Shown here: positions 7,378 through 14,240 of the stretch, in pieces
Position numbering within the stretch: the first letter of the stretch is position 1
How the letters are laid out: every line of letters starts with the position of its first letter
Source of the DNA: Thermofilaceae archaeon
GTDB lineage: Archaea; Thermoproteota; Thermoprotei; Thermofilales; Thermofilaceae
Assembly (NCBI GenBank): GCA_027017025.1
Contig: JALURH010000064.1
Coordinates: forward strand, 1-14,414
Direction of reading: 5' to 3'
Length of the DNA: 14,414 nucleotides
Position numbers and translations under genes: made by a program
The notes under the pieces: generated by a model
The model's database searches: none
The model's input: only the letters and a program-made list of their open reading frames with translations
What the model was told of the DNA's origin: nothing

Positions 7378-8397
7378 ATGATTAACTACAGTGATATTCT
7401 TGGTTTAGCAACAATTCTTGGAGCGGGGGCTGTGGTATCCAATGTAATAGCTACTCCCCTAATTAACTACCTACATAGGAAAGGTATAGTTCGACCAGAT
7501 GTCCATAAACCAGGAAGGCCATTAATAGCACATAGTGGAGGAATAATTCTTATAATTTCGTTTACTGTTTCAACATTCTCTTCAATAATATTTTTTCCCC
7601 AATACACTATCGAGATTCTAACAATATGGTTTACAGCGTTTCTATGCTTTCTAATAGGCCTCATAGATGACATAGTCATACTTCCAGGAAAAACAAAGAC
7701 TATCTTAACGACATTATCTATACTCCCTATAGTTATTTCTACCACTTTATTTCCTAGGAGGATTATAATAGGGCGTCCATTAGTGCCTATAATAGGGAGG
7801 ATTAGATTAACAATCCTGTATTGGGTATTACTTCCTCTAGCTATAGCTGGACCAGCAAATGCTGTCAATATGCTAGATGTTATGAATGGTATAATGCCTG
7901 GGACTATGATAATAGCCTCAATAGCTATACTATTTTCCTCAGTGGTCTTAGGCTCTAAAGTAGGCTTAATAGTTGCAGTAATACTCCTAGGTATTCTCAT
8001 AGGCTACTATCCATATAACAGATATCCAGCTAAGGTCTTCAATGGTGATAGCGGAAGTTTAATGATAGGGGGAATCTTGGGAGCCGTTGCTGTAATTTCA
8101 CGAATGGAATTCATAATACTGACCGTACTCTTGCCACACGTACTTAATGCATATCTGGTGATTTCATCCATCGGTGGACTTAAGGAACATCGCCAACTTA
8201 GGGAACGCCCAATAAAAGTTACGAAAGATGGATTATTAATCGCTAACCCAAGTCCCACAGCACCTTTATCGCTTACGAGACTAATACTGCTCCTAGGAGG
8301 GGAAGGAAGAGAACACGAAGTGGTAAAAGTTTATTTGATAGTTGAGGCTGTATCATCTATTTTAGCAATAGCAGTTGCATTCCTAATGGTGATGTAA
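7378..8397 (+). CDS. aglH: Polyprenyl-phosphate GlcNAc-1-phosphate transferase, AglH/Alg7-like (MraY superfamily)
   Basis: This is an integral membrane enzyme (339 aa, about ten hydrophobic segments) of glycosyltransferase family 4. Such enzymes transfer a sugar-1-phosphate, usually GlcNAc-1-P from UDP-GlcNAc, to dolichyl phosphate, starting lipid-linked oligosaccharide synthesis for N-glycosylation. Motifs seen are the cytoplasmic LIDD (95-98), the Mg-binding NAVNMLDVMNG (161-171), NGDSGS (222-227) and a later loop GGLKEHRQLRERPI. The start is the ATG at 7378, with GGAG about 10 nt upstream inside the end of dys. The family is certain; the exact sugar is not shown by the sequence. The gene's last codons contain the ribosome binding site of the next small gene. 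Confidence 0.88.
   Translation: MINYSDILGLATILGAGAVVSNVIATPLINYLHRKGIVRPDVHKPGRPLIAHSGGIILIISFTVSTFSSIIFFPQYTIEILTIWFTAFLCFLIGLIDDIVILPGKTKTILTTLSILPIVISTTLFPRRIIIGRPLVPIIGRIRLTILYWVLLPLAIAGPANAVNMLDVMNGIMPGTMIIASIAILFSSVVLGSKVGLIVAVILLGILIGYYPYNRYPAKVFNGDSGSLMIGGILGAVAVISRMEFIILTVLLPHVLNAYLVISSIGGLKEHRQLRERPIKVTKDGLLIANPSPTAPLSLTRLILLLGGEGREHEVVKVYLIVEAVSSILAIAVAFLMVM
8388..8392 (+). promoter_or_regulatory. Ribosome binding site for the small membrane protein
   Basis: GGTGA within the last codons of the upstream transferase gene, 6 nt before a TTG at 8399. Ideal spacing for an archaeal SD supports the TTG as a real start and the small ORF as a gene. Confidence 0.65.
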
Positions 8398-8398
8398 G

Positions 8399-8617
8399 TT
8401 GAGGGTAATACGTGTCTCTCTTATGATCTCACTATTGGTGCTACTGTCTTGGATAACCTTGCTTGGAACAATAGCAATAGTGGAGTATATGATTTTGTCA
8501 CTTATAGTATCTAGTATCCTCAGAACAATATTAGGGTTAAGCTTATACTTTCTCTGGGCTTTAATATGGTACCAAGTTATTAGGCTCCTGGTATCTCGGT
8601 TAATAGCCTCCAAATAA
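8399..8617 (+). CDS. Small two-helix membrane protein, unknown function
   Basis: A 72-aa, highly hydrophobic protein. Two transmembrane helices are likely, roughly residues 8-34 and 44-66, separated near Arg42, with basic residues at both ends. I do not recognise a family. The TTG start has a perfectly placed GGTGA and begins one base after the TAA of the aglH-like gene, arguing for co-expression with it. Its last 38 nt overlap the 3' end of the converging coaD gene. An in-frame ATG at 8423 (codon 9) is a weaker alternative start with no evident SD. The ORF could be non-functional, but its composition is clearly membrane-protein-like and it is not a shadow of another gene over most of its length. 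Confidence 0.6.
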   Translation: MRVIRVSLMISLLVLLSWITLLGTIAIVEYMILSLIVSSILRTILGLSLYFLWALIWYQVIRLLVSRLIASK

Positions 8618-9041
8618 GTGTGGATGAAATACGTTCTCCTGCTATGGAAATAGTTTCAACACATATTATCTTCAAGGGTTTTAGGCCTTTTATCCTTCTT
8701 CCTATATTTATCTTAACGGCGCTAAGCAGGGTCTCTTCCGAAACGACTATACAATCAGCACTGGGGTCATCTAGGGCAGGACCATAGATATCATCTAATG
8801 GTACAATTTCAACAACCTGATCCTCATTCATGTGAGGAAGAATATATAATAATACAGCTAGGGCTCGGAAATCATAGGGTTCCACCGGATGAGGTTTACT
8901 TAAATGTCTGATGTATTCATCGCTTGTTATACCAACTACTATATGCCTACCTAAGCTGAGAGCCTTAGCTAGTAAATGCCTATGTCCCCTATGAAGTAAA
9001 GAAAATGTTCCCCCGACTAATACTTTCCTGCATTTATACAT
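8580..9041 (-). CDS. coaD: Phosphopantetheine adenylyltransferase (archaeal/eukaryotic type)
   Basis: The product joins 4'-phosphopantetheine and ATP to give dephospho-CoA, the penultimate step of CoA synthesis. The 153-aa nucleotidyltransferase has the GGTF segment (10-13), the HxGH motif as HRGH (17-20) and the C-terminal ISST motif (138-141), the usual pair of catalytic signatures. Length and the DFRALAVLLYI region fit the archaeal PPAT family rather than bacterial CoaD. The ATG at 9041 directly follows the hsp20 TGA (TGAATG), so it is probably translated by re-initiation; a GGAG lies just upstream inside hsp20. It converges with and overlaps the small membrane gene at its 3' end. Confidence 0.92.
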   Translation of the reverse strand: MYKCRKVLVGGTFSLLHRGHRHLLAKALSLGRHIVVGITSDEYIRHLSKPHPVEPYDFRALAVLLYILPHMNEDQVVEIVPLDDIYGPALDDPSADCIVVSEETLLSAVKINIGRRIKGLKPLKIICVETISIAGERISSTLIWRLLTEIPGA

Positions 9042-9521
9042 TCACTCCACATGAACTTCTACTTCTCTAGCTGCCTCACTTTTTGGTAATATCACTATTA
9101 ACACGCCATTTTCTAGCCTAGCCCTGGCTTGCTCAGGTCTAACCTTTACTGGAAGATTTATCCTTCTATAAAAACTCTCGTAGACTCTTTGTCTAAGAAA
9201 ATATTTCTTCCCTGCTTCTTCCTGCTTATGAGACTCGCTTTTTTCAGCATTAATTTCTACTGTATCCTCTGTGACCTTAATCTTGATCTCGTCTCTTTTA
9301 AAGCCCGGTACATCCGCATAAATTACAATAGTATCCCCTTTATCCTCTATATCAACTAGGGGCTCAAATGTTCTAAAGGAAACTGGAAATTTCTCATAGT
9401 ATTTTGTCCAAAAATTCTTAAACATAGCATCAACTTCTCTCTGAATCCTAGCTATAGTCTCGAGCAACTCCTTAGTAATGTCCTCCAATTCCTCACCCAC
9501 ATAAATATTGCTTATTCTCAC
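9042..9521 (-). CDS. hsp20: Small heat-shock protein Hsp20 (alpha-crystallin family)
   Basis: An ATP-independent holdase chaperone that binds unfolding proteins in the cytoplasm as an oligomer. The 159-aa protein has a helical N-terminal arm (about 1-50), an alpha-crystallin domain (about 52-150) containing PLVDIEDKGDTIVIYADVPG and the family hallmark ARLENGVLIVILPK, and a short C-terminal VEVHV resembling the I-x-I oligomerisation motif. The start given is GTG at 9521. A TTG at 9488 preceded by GGTGA (spacing 4) is an alternative that would shorten the arm by 11 residues. It is the first gene of a pair with coaD and is divergent from rpl6, with a shared AT-rich palindrome between them. Confidence 0.93.
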   Translation of the reverse strand: MRISNIYVGEELEDITKELLETIARIQREVDAMFKNFWTKYYEKFPVSFRTFEPLVDIEDKGDTIVIYADVPGFKRDEIKIKVTEDTVEINAEKSESHKQEEAGKKYFLRQRVYESFYRRINLPVKVRPEQARARLENGVLIVILPKSEAAREVEVHVE

Positions 9522-9557
9522 GTAAAAAGTTTCGTGAATACCTAAATTCCAGTAGAG

Positions 9558-9567
9558 AAATATATTT
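9558..9567. promoter_or_regulatory. rpl6: Palindromic TATA element between hsp20 and rpl6
   Basis: AAATATATTT reads the same on both strands and is the clearest TATA-like element in the 90-bp divergent gap. On the plus strand it is preceded by a purine-rich AGAG resembling a BRE and would place transcription near 9589, giving rpl6 a leader of about 23 nt with AGGTG (9600-9604). On the minus strand it would place the start near 9537, about 16 nt before the hsp20 GTG. Use in both directions is inference. Confidence 0.5.
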
Positions 9568-9611
9568 AGAACAATTAGTTATAGCTCAACTAGTAACTTA
9601 GGTGTTAATGT

Positions 9612-10193
9612 ATGGCCAAAGATATCTATGTAAAAGAGGAGGTTGAGATACCTGAAAACGTAGAGATCGAGGTAGTGGATAAGAAAGTTAAGATAAGAGG
9701 TCCATTAGGCGAGCTTGAAAAGGACTTCTCACATATACCTAAGCTTCTCTTAAATAAAGTTGATAGAAAAATAGTTATAGAAGTTTACTTAGCGAATAAA
9801 CGAGAGAGAGCCGTCGTTAAAACAGTTGCTTCACATATTACTAACATGATAATAGGTGTTCAGAAGGGGTATAGGTACAAGATGAAGATAGTTTATGCCC
9901 ATTTCCCTATGTCTCTTAAAGTAGAGGAGAATAAAGTAATAATACAAAATTTTCTGGGAGAAAGAGGATACAGAATAGCTAAGATAGTACCTGGAGCAAA
10001 GGTAAAAGTTGAGAAGGATGATGTTATAATAGAGGGTATAGATAAGGAAGCAGTTAGCCAAACGGCCGCTAACATACACTTAGCGACAAGACTTACAGGA
10101 AAACGAAAAATGAGTCCTCATGGTCGAGAAGGAGGAGGCCCTGGAATACTGGATGGAGTATACCTATATGCTATCGAGTATATGAAAGAGTAA
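9612..10193 (+). CDS. rpl6: Large-subunit ribosomal protein uL6 (L6)
   Basis: Structural protein of the 50S subunit near the sarcin-ricin loop and factor-binding site. The 193-aa protein has the duplicated L6 domain: repeat one around VEIEVVDKKVKIRGPLGELEKDF (about 17-39), repeat two around MSLKVEENKVIIQNFLGE (about 99-116), then the conserved KVEKDDVIIEGIDKEAVSQTAANI segment and a C-terminus ending in ILDGVYLYAIEYMKE, comparable to the usual DGIYV tail. The ATG at 9612 has AGGTG 7 nt upstream. Its TAA overlaps the tiaS ATG by one base. Archaeal uL6 genes usually sit between rps8 and rpl32e in the spc-like operon, so this location is unusual. Confidence 0.95.
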   Translation: MAKDIYVKEEVEIPENVEIEVVDKKVKIRGPLGELEKDFSHIPKLLLNKVDRKIVIEVYLANKRERAVVKTVASHITNMIIGVQKGYRYKMKIVYAHFPMSLKVEENKVIIQNFLGERGYRIAKIVPGAKVKVEKDDVIIEGIDKEAVSQTAANIHLATRLTGKRKMSPHGREGGGPGILDGVYLYAIEYMKE

Positions 10194-11506
10194 TGGATGT
10201 GCATATCGGATTAGATGACACAGATTCTCCCTATGGAATGTGTACAACTTATCTCGGAGCTATCCTAGTCCAAGAGTTGTCATCCAAAAATGTAGTTTTC
10301 CTAGATTATCCTCACTTAATAAGACTTAATCCAAATATTCCCTTTAAGACTAGAGGTAACGCTGCAATAGCCTTTCATATAAGTGTTCCTAGAAGCTTAA
10401 TACCAGAGATTCTTGAGATAATAAAACAAAATATTCATGAATTATCTGAGAAACATGGAAAAACTTCCCCTGCAGCAATAGCGATCATAGGGAAGCCTAA
10501 AGAGGAGATGAAACTCCTCTACAAGAGAGCAGTAAGAGAATTGCTACCTAAGAGATATGTGAGTGAGATTATTTCTTCGCAGAGAAATATAGTAGTAATA
10601 AAAGATGGAAGAGGGATAGTAGGCAGCTTAGCTGCTGCTGCTGCATTCCCTCTTGAAGACTTTACTTATGAGCTACTACTGTATAGGTCGCTTTATCGGA
10701 GAGAAGAGAAGGTATTAGATAACAATAGCCTAGTGAGAGCTATATATGAAATAGATAAAAATTATAGACCACTTGTTTTTGGGAATATTGACTATAGCAC
10801 AAAAAGAGTATTAGCTATACCCAGGGGCCCTGATCCTGTTCTTCTAGGTATAAGATCTATAGACCCGTTAGTTCTTTCCCAGATATTAGTAGATTTATTC
10901 AAGAAGTTTCAATTTGAAAGAGGATTAATATACAAGACTAATCAGGCTACAGCTGAGCACTTTCACGTAAAGAAAGTACGGAGTCTTAGACCATATGATG
11001 CTGCCATTATAATTGGAAAAGTTACCTTTAATCCAGTAATACTACGAGGGGGTCACGTAAAAATAGAGCTAGAGGATAGCACTGGAAGAATAACGGTAAT
11101 GATATACAAGGAAACAGGTAGACTCAATAAATTGGCTAAGATGCTGAAAAAGGGGGATAGAATAGAAGTTGGTGGAGGAGTAGTACCTAGAGAGGGGCTA
11201 ACATTTAATGCCGAGTACATACGGGTTATAAAACCTGTACCAATAGTTGAGATATTTAATCCAAATTGCCCAAAGTGCGGTGCTAGACTTAAATCTGCAG
11301 GCAAAAATAAAGGTTTAAAATGTCAAAAATGCGGATATAGAACAAGGGAGGCCAGAAAAATTATAAAGGTATTACCTAGGATCATAGATCCTGGATTATA
11401 TATTCAAAGTCCGAGAGCATACAGGCATTTATCAAAACCCAAGGAGGTAGCTGGACTACAGAGTATAGATTACGGAGCTTTAATTGAGCCATGGCATTTA
11501 CCATGA
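10193..11506 (+). CDS. tiaS: tRNA(Ile2) 2-agmatinylcytidine synthetase TiaS
   Basis: TiaS uses ATP and agmatine to convert C34 of tRNA-Ile2 (anticodon CAU) to agmatidine so that it reads AUA, and is archaea-specific. The 437-aa length is typical. It begins with the kinase-like domain carrying IGLDDTDS (5-12) and a conserved FKTRGNAAIAF (51-61), continues through the ferredoxin-like region, then an OB-fold (about 270-345, VILRGGHVKIELEDSTGRITV) and a C-terminal zinc ribbon CPKC...CQKC (359-362, 377-380). The ATG overlaps the rpl6 stop (TAATG), so translation is coupled to the ribosomal protein. The tRNA-Ile2 substrate gene is not in this window. Confidence 0.96.
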   Translation: MDVHIGLDDTDSPYGMCTTYLGAILVQELSSKNVVFLDYPHLIRLNPNIPFKTRGNAAIAFHISVPRSLIPEILEIIKQNIHELSEKHGKTSPAAIAIIGKPKEEMKLLYKRAVRELLPKRYVSEIISSQRNIVVIKDGRGIVGSLAAAAAFPLEDFTYELLLYRSLYRREEKVLDNNSLVRAIYEIDKNYRPLVFGNIDYSTKRVLAIPRGPDPVLLGIRSIDPLVLSQILVDLFKKFQFERGLIYKTNQATAEHFHVKKVRSLRPYDAAIIIGKVTFNPVILRGGHVKIELEDSTGRITVMIYKETGRLNKLAKMLKKGDRIEVGGGVVPREGLTFNAEYIRVIKPVPIVEIFNPNCPKCGARLKSAGKNKGLKCQKCGYRTREARKIIKVLPRIIDPGLYIQSPRAYRHLSKPKEVAGLQSIDYGALIEPWHLP

Positions 11507-11526
11507 AATCTATTTAGTCATAATAG

Positions 11527-11534
11527 TTTTATTA
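11527..11534 (+). promoter_or_regulatory. Possible TATA element for the aCPSF2 gene
   Basis: TTTTATTA in the 62-bp gap after tiaS. A start site about 25 nt downstream would give a short leader of about 10 nt ending in GGAG before the ATG. This is weak, because AT-rich hexamers are common here. Confidence 0.35.
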
Positions 11535-11568
11535 GGCAAGAACTTAGGAATACCGGGTAGCTGGAGAC

Positions 11569-12840
11569 ATGTCTAAACTTAAGATAAAAGCTCTGGGCGC
11601 AGCAATGCAGGTTGGAAGAGCAGGGATACTTATCTCCTTTGAAGCAAATAACATCCTACTGGATTATGGGGTAGATATCTCGGAGGATGAACCTCAGTTC
11701 CCCCTACATGTTCCTCCTAAAGAATTAACTGCGGTAACATTAACCCATGCTCATTTAGATCATAGTGGAGCTATGCCTCTTCTCTATATTAGTGCTTCCC
11801 CACCCCTATATACCACAGGGTTAACGCTTGATTTAAGCGAGTTACTAATCTACGATTTCCTAAAGATTTCGAAATACTATGTTCCTTACGAAAAAATAGA
11901 AGTATCTGCAATGAAAAAATATGCAGAAAATATTAACTATAATTCAGCTACAGAAATAGCGAGCGCCGAGCTTCGTCTACATAGAGCGGGCCATATTCCA
12001 GGTAGTTCGATGATTGAAGTACAGCTTCCAAATTACTCCATAATATATACGGGAGACTTTAATCTAGAGTCTTCATGTCTGTTGCCCGGTGCTGATATCA
12101 CACCCATAAGGAAAGCAGATATCCTAATCATGGAGTCAACATACGCTGAATACGACCATCCACCCAGGGAATTAAATGAAAAGAAGTTTGTAGAAACACT
12201 AATAGAAGTGCTAGATAGCGGTGGAACAGTATTAATACCGGCGTTCGCTATAGGTAGAGCCCATGAAATAATATGTGTACTTGCAAAATATGATTTCCCA
12301 TATCCAATATATTTGGACGGTATGGCTAGGCAGGCTGGGCATATACTACTAAGACACCCCGATACCTTAGGAAACACGAAAACATTCCAGAAGGCTTGGA
12401 GTATGGTACAGAAAGTAATAGGATGGCGTGATAGAAAGAGGATTATTAATGAAAGAGCAGTAATAGTTTCGCCAGCTGGTATGCTTAAAGGAGGGGCAGC
12501 AGTATACTACATGGAAAAAATAATGGAAAATCCCAAAAACGCCATCATATTTGTAAGTTTCCAGATACCCAGCACTCCTGGCAGAAAAGTTCTAGAAACA
12601 GGGATCTTCGAGTCACCTTCAAAAGTAGGTGAAGTAAAGGCAAGGATAGAGTGGTTCGATTTCTCATCACATTGTGGAAGAACACACTTAATAGAAACCA
12701 TTAAGAATACGAAGAAAAATGCAAAAATAATTATAATTCATGGGGAGCCAGAGCCAGAACATAAATTATATCAACATGCATTAGAATACGGTAGAGAGGC
12801 ATACATACCTAGGCTTGGAGAAGAAATAATATTCAAGTAA
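11569..12840 (+). CDS. Beta-CASP metallo-beta-lactamase ribonuclease, aCPSF2-type
   Basis: A 423-aa zinc-dependent RNA nuclease of the CPSF73 superfamily. All catalytic motifs are present: HAHLDH (60-65), the motif 3 histidine in RAGHIPGS (H142), motif 4 aspartate in YTGDFN (D163), beta-CASP motif A glutamate in MESTYAEYDHP (E189), motif B histidine in FSSHCGRTHL (H368) and motif C histidine in IIHGEPEPEHK (H391). There are no N-terminal KH domains, which excludes aCPSF1 (about 630 aa), the factor tied to transcription termination. Length and crenarchaeal context fit aCPSF2, to which endo- and 5'-exonuclease activity has been attributed; aRNase J is the less likely alternative. It is preceded by its own gap and followed by tRNA-Pro. 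Confidence 0.9.
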   Translation: MSKLKIKALGAAMQVGRAGILISFEANNILLDYGVDISEDEPQFPLHVPPKELTAVTLTHAHLDHSGAMPLLYISASPPLYTTGLTLDLSELLIYDFLKISKYYVPYEKIEVSAMKKYAENINYNSATEIASAELRLHRAGHIPGSSMIEVQLPNYSIIYTGDFNLESSCLLPGADITPIRKADILIMESTYAEYDHPPRELNEKKFVETLIEVLDSGGTVLIPAFAIGRAHEIICVLAKYDFPYPIYLDGMARQAGHILLRHPDTLGNTKTFQKAWSMVQKVIGWRDRKRIINERAVIVSPAGMLKGGAAVYYMEKIMENPKNAIIFVSFQIPSTPGRKVLETGIFESPSKVGEVKARIEWFDFSSHCGRTHLIETIKNTKKNAKIIIIHGEPEPEHKLYQHALEYGREAYIPRLGEEIIFK

Positions 12841-12896
12841 GTACATCGAAATAAAAATAAACAACTATCCTTAAACCTGAAAATAGATCAAAGTCA

Positions 12897-12997
12897 GGGG
12901 CCGTGGTCTAGCCTGGCTATGATGCGCGGCTTGGGCCCGCGAGAACCATATGTAGCGGTTCGCGATGGCCCGGGTTCAAATCCCGGCGGCCCCACCA
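12897..12997 (+). tRNA. tRNA-Pro(TGG) with 23-nt insert (probable non-canonical intron)
   Basis: The acceptor stem GGGGCCG (12897-12903) pairs with CGGCCCC (12987-12993), then A12994 and encoded CCA (12995-12997). The T arm is CCGGG TTCAAAT CCCGG (12970-12986). The anticodon stem CGCGG (12925-12929) pairs perfectly with CCGCG (12937-12941) around the 7-nt loop CTTGGGC, giving anticodon TGG at 12932-12934 (proline). The gene is 23 nt too long between the anticodon stem and T arm. Because CGCGA occurs at 12938-12942 and again at 12961-12965, an alternative reading places the insert at 37/38 (12936-12958) with a TCGCG 3' strand. Both readings give the same anticodon. Confidence 0.9.
12943..12965 (+). 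other. Probable intron of tRNA-Pro in the variable region (about 44/45)
   Basis: Best-supported placement of the 23 extra bases. The flanks can form GGGCC (12933-12937) with GGCCC (12967-12971), then CGCG (12938-12941) with CGCG (12961-12964). Bulges of only two bases (AG and AT) and an inner helix AACC/GGTT (12944-12947 / 12957-12960) follow: a relaxed bulge-helix-bulge. Removal leaves the 5-nt variable loop ATGGC. For a 37/38 intron the required central helix (CTTG with TAGC) does not pair. Exact cut sites are inferred and could shift within the repeated CGCGA. Confidence 0.55.
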
Positions 12998-13085
12998 ATT
13001 TACGGGTTCTGTTTTTGTAGATCGTATCAGGATGATGTTTCTTGCAGGAGCCTTCTTTTACGCATTTCTCTTTCCGTTAATCTAA

Positions 13086-13094
13086 ATTTTTAAA
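13086..13094 (+). promoter_or_regulatory. Putative TATA box of the transglutaminase-like gene (leaderless)
   Basis: ATTTTTAAA is centred about 29 nt before the ATG at 13119, with no SD-like sequence between them, so the transcript probably begins at or very near the start codon. The rest of the 121-bp gap after tRNA-Pro (12998-13118) shows only a T-rich run near 13010 that may end the tRNA transcript. Confidence 0.5.
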
Positions 13095-13118
13095 GACATG
13101 TATTAGAGCTACTAGCTT

Positions 13119-14171
13119 ATGCAATACTACTACTATACTTATTGTCCACGTAAGAAGCTGCTGGTCATACTGCTGATAGGGGTAATTATAGGGGTAGTAC
13201 CAGCTTATATTTACTTCTCCTATGAGATAAGCAGTCTCCGCCTTGAGCTAAAAACTACAAAGGAAAAATATGTTAAACTTCAGCAGGAGTATGCTTCGCT
13301 AGAAACTAAGTATGGAGAAATTAAGGCAAAATATGATGTTCTATTGGCTAAATATGAGAAACTTGAGGGTAACTATACGAGATTACTGGAGGATTTTAGG
13401 CAGGTAAAAGAACAGCTCGAAGAGATAGAGAATAGGTCTAAAACTTTCTGGACACAGATGCAGGAGGTGTTATATTATAGGCTCTTCACGCTGTACGATT
13501 ATAAAAGGGGAGAATACTATTATGCATTCTATAGAATCCGTGCACACGATTATTTCTTCTATCGAACTAAGGTTGAAGGACATATAGTAGCATCGCTGGA
13601 AAATAGGCTAACATCAAAGTATATTCTTGAGGCCGTAAATAGTTGGAGAGATGAGCAGAGTGCTGCTATACAGGAAATAGCATATGATTTAAAGCAGATA
13701 AGTAGAGGAGACCCAGAGCTTTATGTAAACTTGGCTCTCCAACTCGTGCACCAGATATACTATAATATCACGGGGTATACTAAGTATCCTCTTGAGACAT
13801 TAGTGGAGGGTAGTGGTGACTGTGATAATGTTGCAACATTATTGGCGAGCATCCTTCGTGCAGGTGGTCTTGATACGATAGTATTGTTAGTGGTGGTCCA
13901 GACTACTGAGGGAGAGGGGGGACATGCTATGGTAGCAGTAGCGTTGCCGTCACCTCCCACAGATGTAGTTAGATATGGCCAGCGATACTACTGGTATTAT
14001 GAGTATAAAGGTAAGAGGTATTATCCTGCTGAGGCCACGTGGATGAAACCGGGGGATTCAGCGTATATCCATCCAGCTTCACCATCAGCTTTTATGGTTG
14101 AGGGCTCATTTGTTGGAGATAATCCCTGGGGAGAGGGTATAACTATTAAAGAGGTGGTAGAAATACCTTAG
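13119..14171 (+). CDS. Membrane-anchored coiled-coil protein with transglutaminase-like domain
   Basis: A 350-aa protein. A tyrosine-rich start with RKK is followed by one hydrophobic segment (about 13-33), then a heptad-rich coiled coil (about 35-108, Lys/Glu/Leu) and a globular domain from about 115. The C-terminal half has the transglutaminase/cysteine-protease-like pattern: EGSGDCDNVATLLASILRAGG with candidate nucleophile C235, GGHAMVAVALP with H269, and YYPAEATW with E305 at the third-residue position. Positive residues before the hydrophobic segment favour an N-in anchor with the domain outside the cell. The activity (protease, cross-linking or peptide hydrolysis) is not predictable. 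It stands alone between tRNA-Pro and tRNA-Gln and differs in theme from its housekeeping neighbours. Confidence 0.82.
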   Translation: MQYYYYTYCPRKKLLVILLIGVIIGVVPAYIYFSYEISSLRLELKTTKEKYVKLQQEYASLETKYGEIKAKYDVLLAKYEKLEGNYTRLLEDFRQVKEQLEEIENRSKTFWTQMQEVLYYRLFTLYDYKRGEYYYAFYRIRAHDYFFYRTKVEGHIVASLENRLTSKYILEAVNSWRDEQSAAIQEIAYDLKQISRGDPELYVNLALQLVHQIYYNITGYTKYPLETLVEGSGDCDNVATLLASILRAGGLDTIVLLVVVQTTEGEGGHAMVAVALPSPPTDVVRYGQRYYWYYEYKGKRYYPAEATWMKPGDSAYIHPASPSAFMVEGSFVGDNPWGEGITIKEVVEIP

Positions 14172-14240
14172 AGCAAAAAATTTAACCTCCACAGATAAAG
14201 CACTAAATATGAGAACAGAGTAGCAATTAACGGGCATAAA

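Noticed and set aside
7467..8000. 177-codon open frame on the minus strand
   Set aside because: It lies entirely antisense to the AglH-like gene, whose catalytic motifs are intact; the antisense translation has no recognisable features and no SD.
12033..12377. 114-codon minus-strand frame inside the aCPSF2 gene
   Set aside because: Antisense to conserved beta-CASP motifs; no independent evidence.
13002..13118. Possible C/D box small RNA in the gap before the transglutaminase-like gene (GATGATG near 13030)
   Set aside because: Only an imperfect C box is present; no CTGA D box and no paired C'/D' boxes follow at the right spacing.
12997..14240. Integrated element between tRNA-Pro and tRNA-Gln
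   Set aside because: No integrase, no duplicated tRNA 3' end and only one ordinary gene; kept only as a speculative remark.
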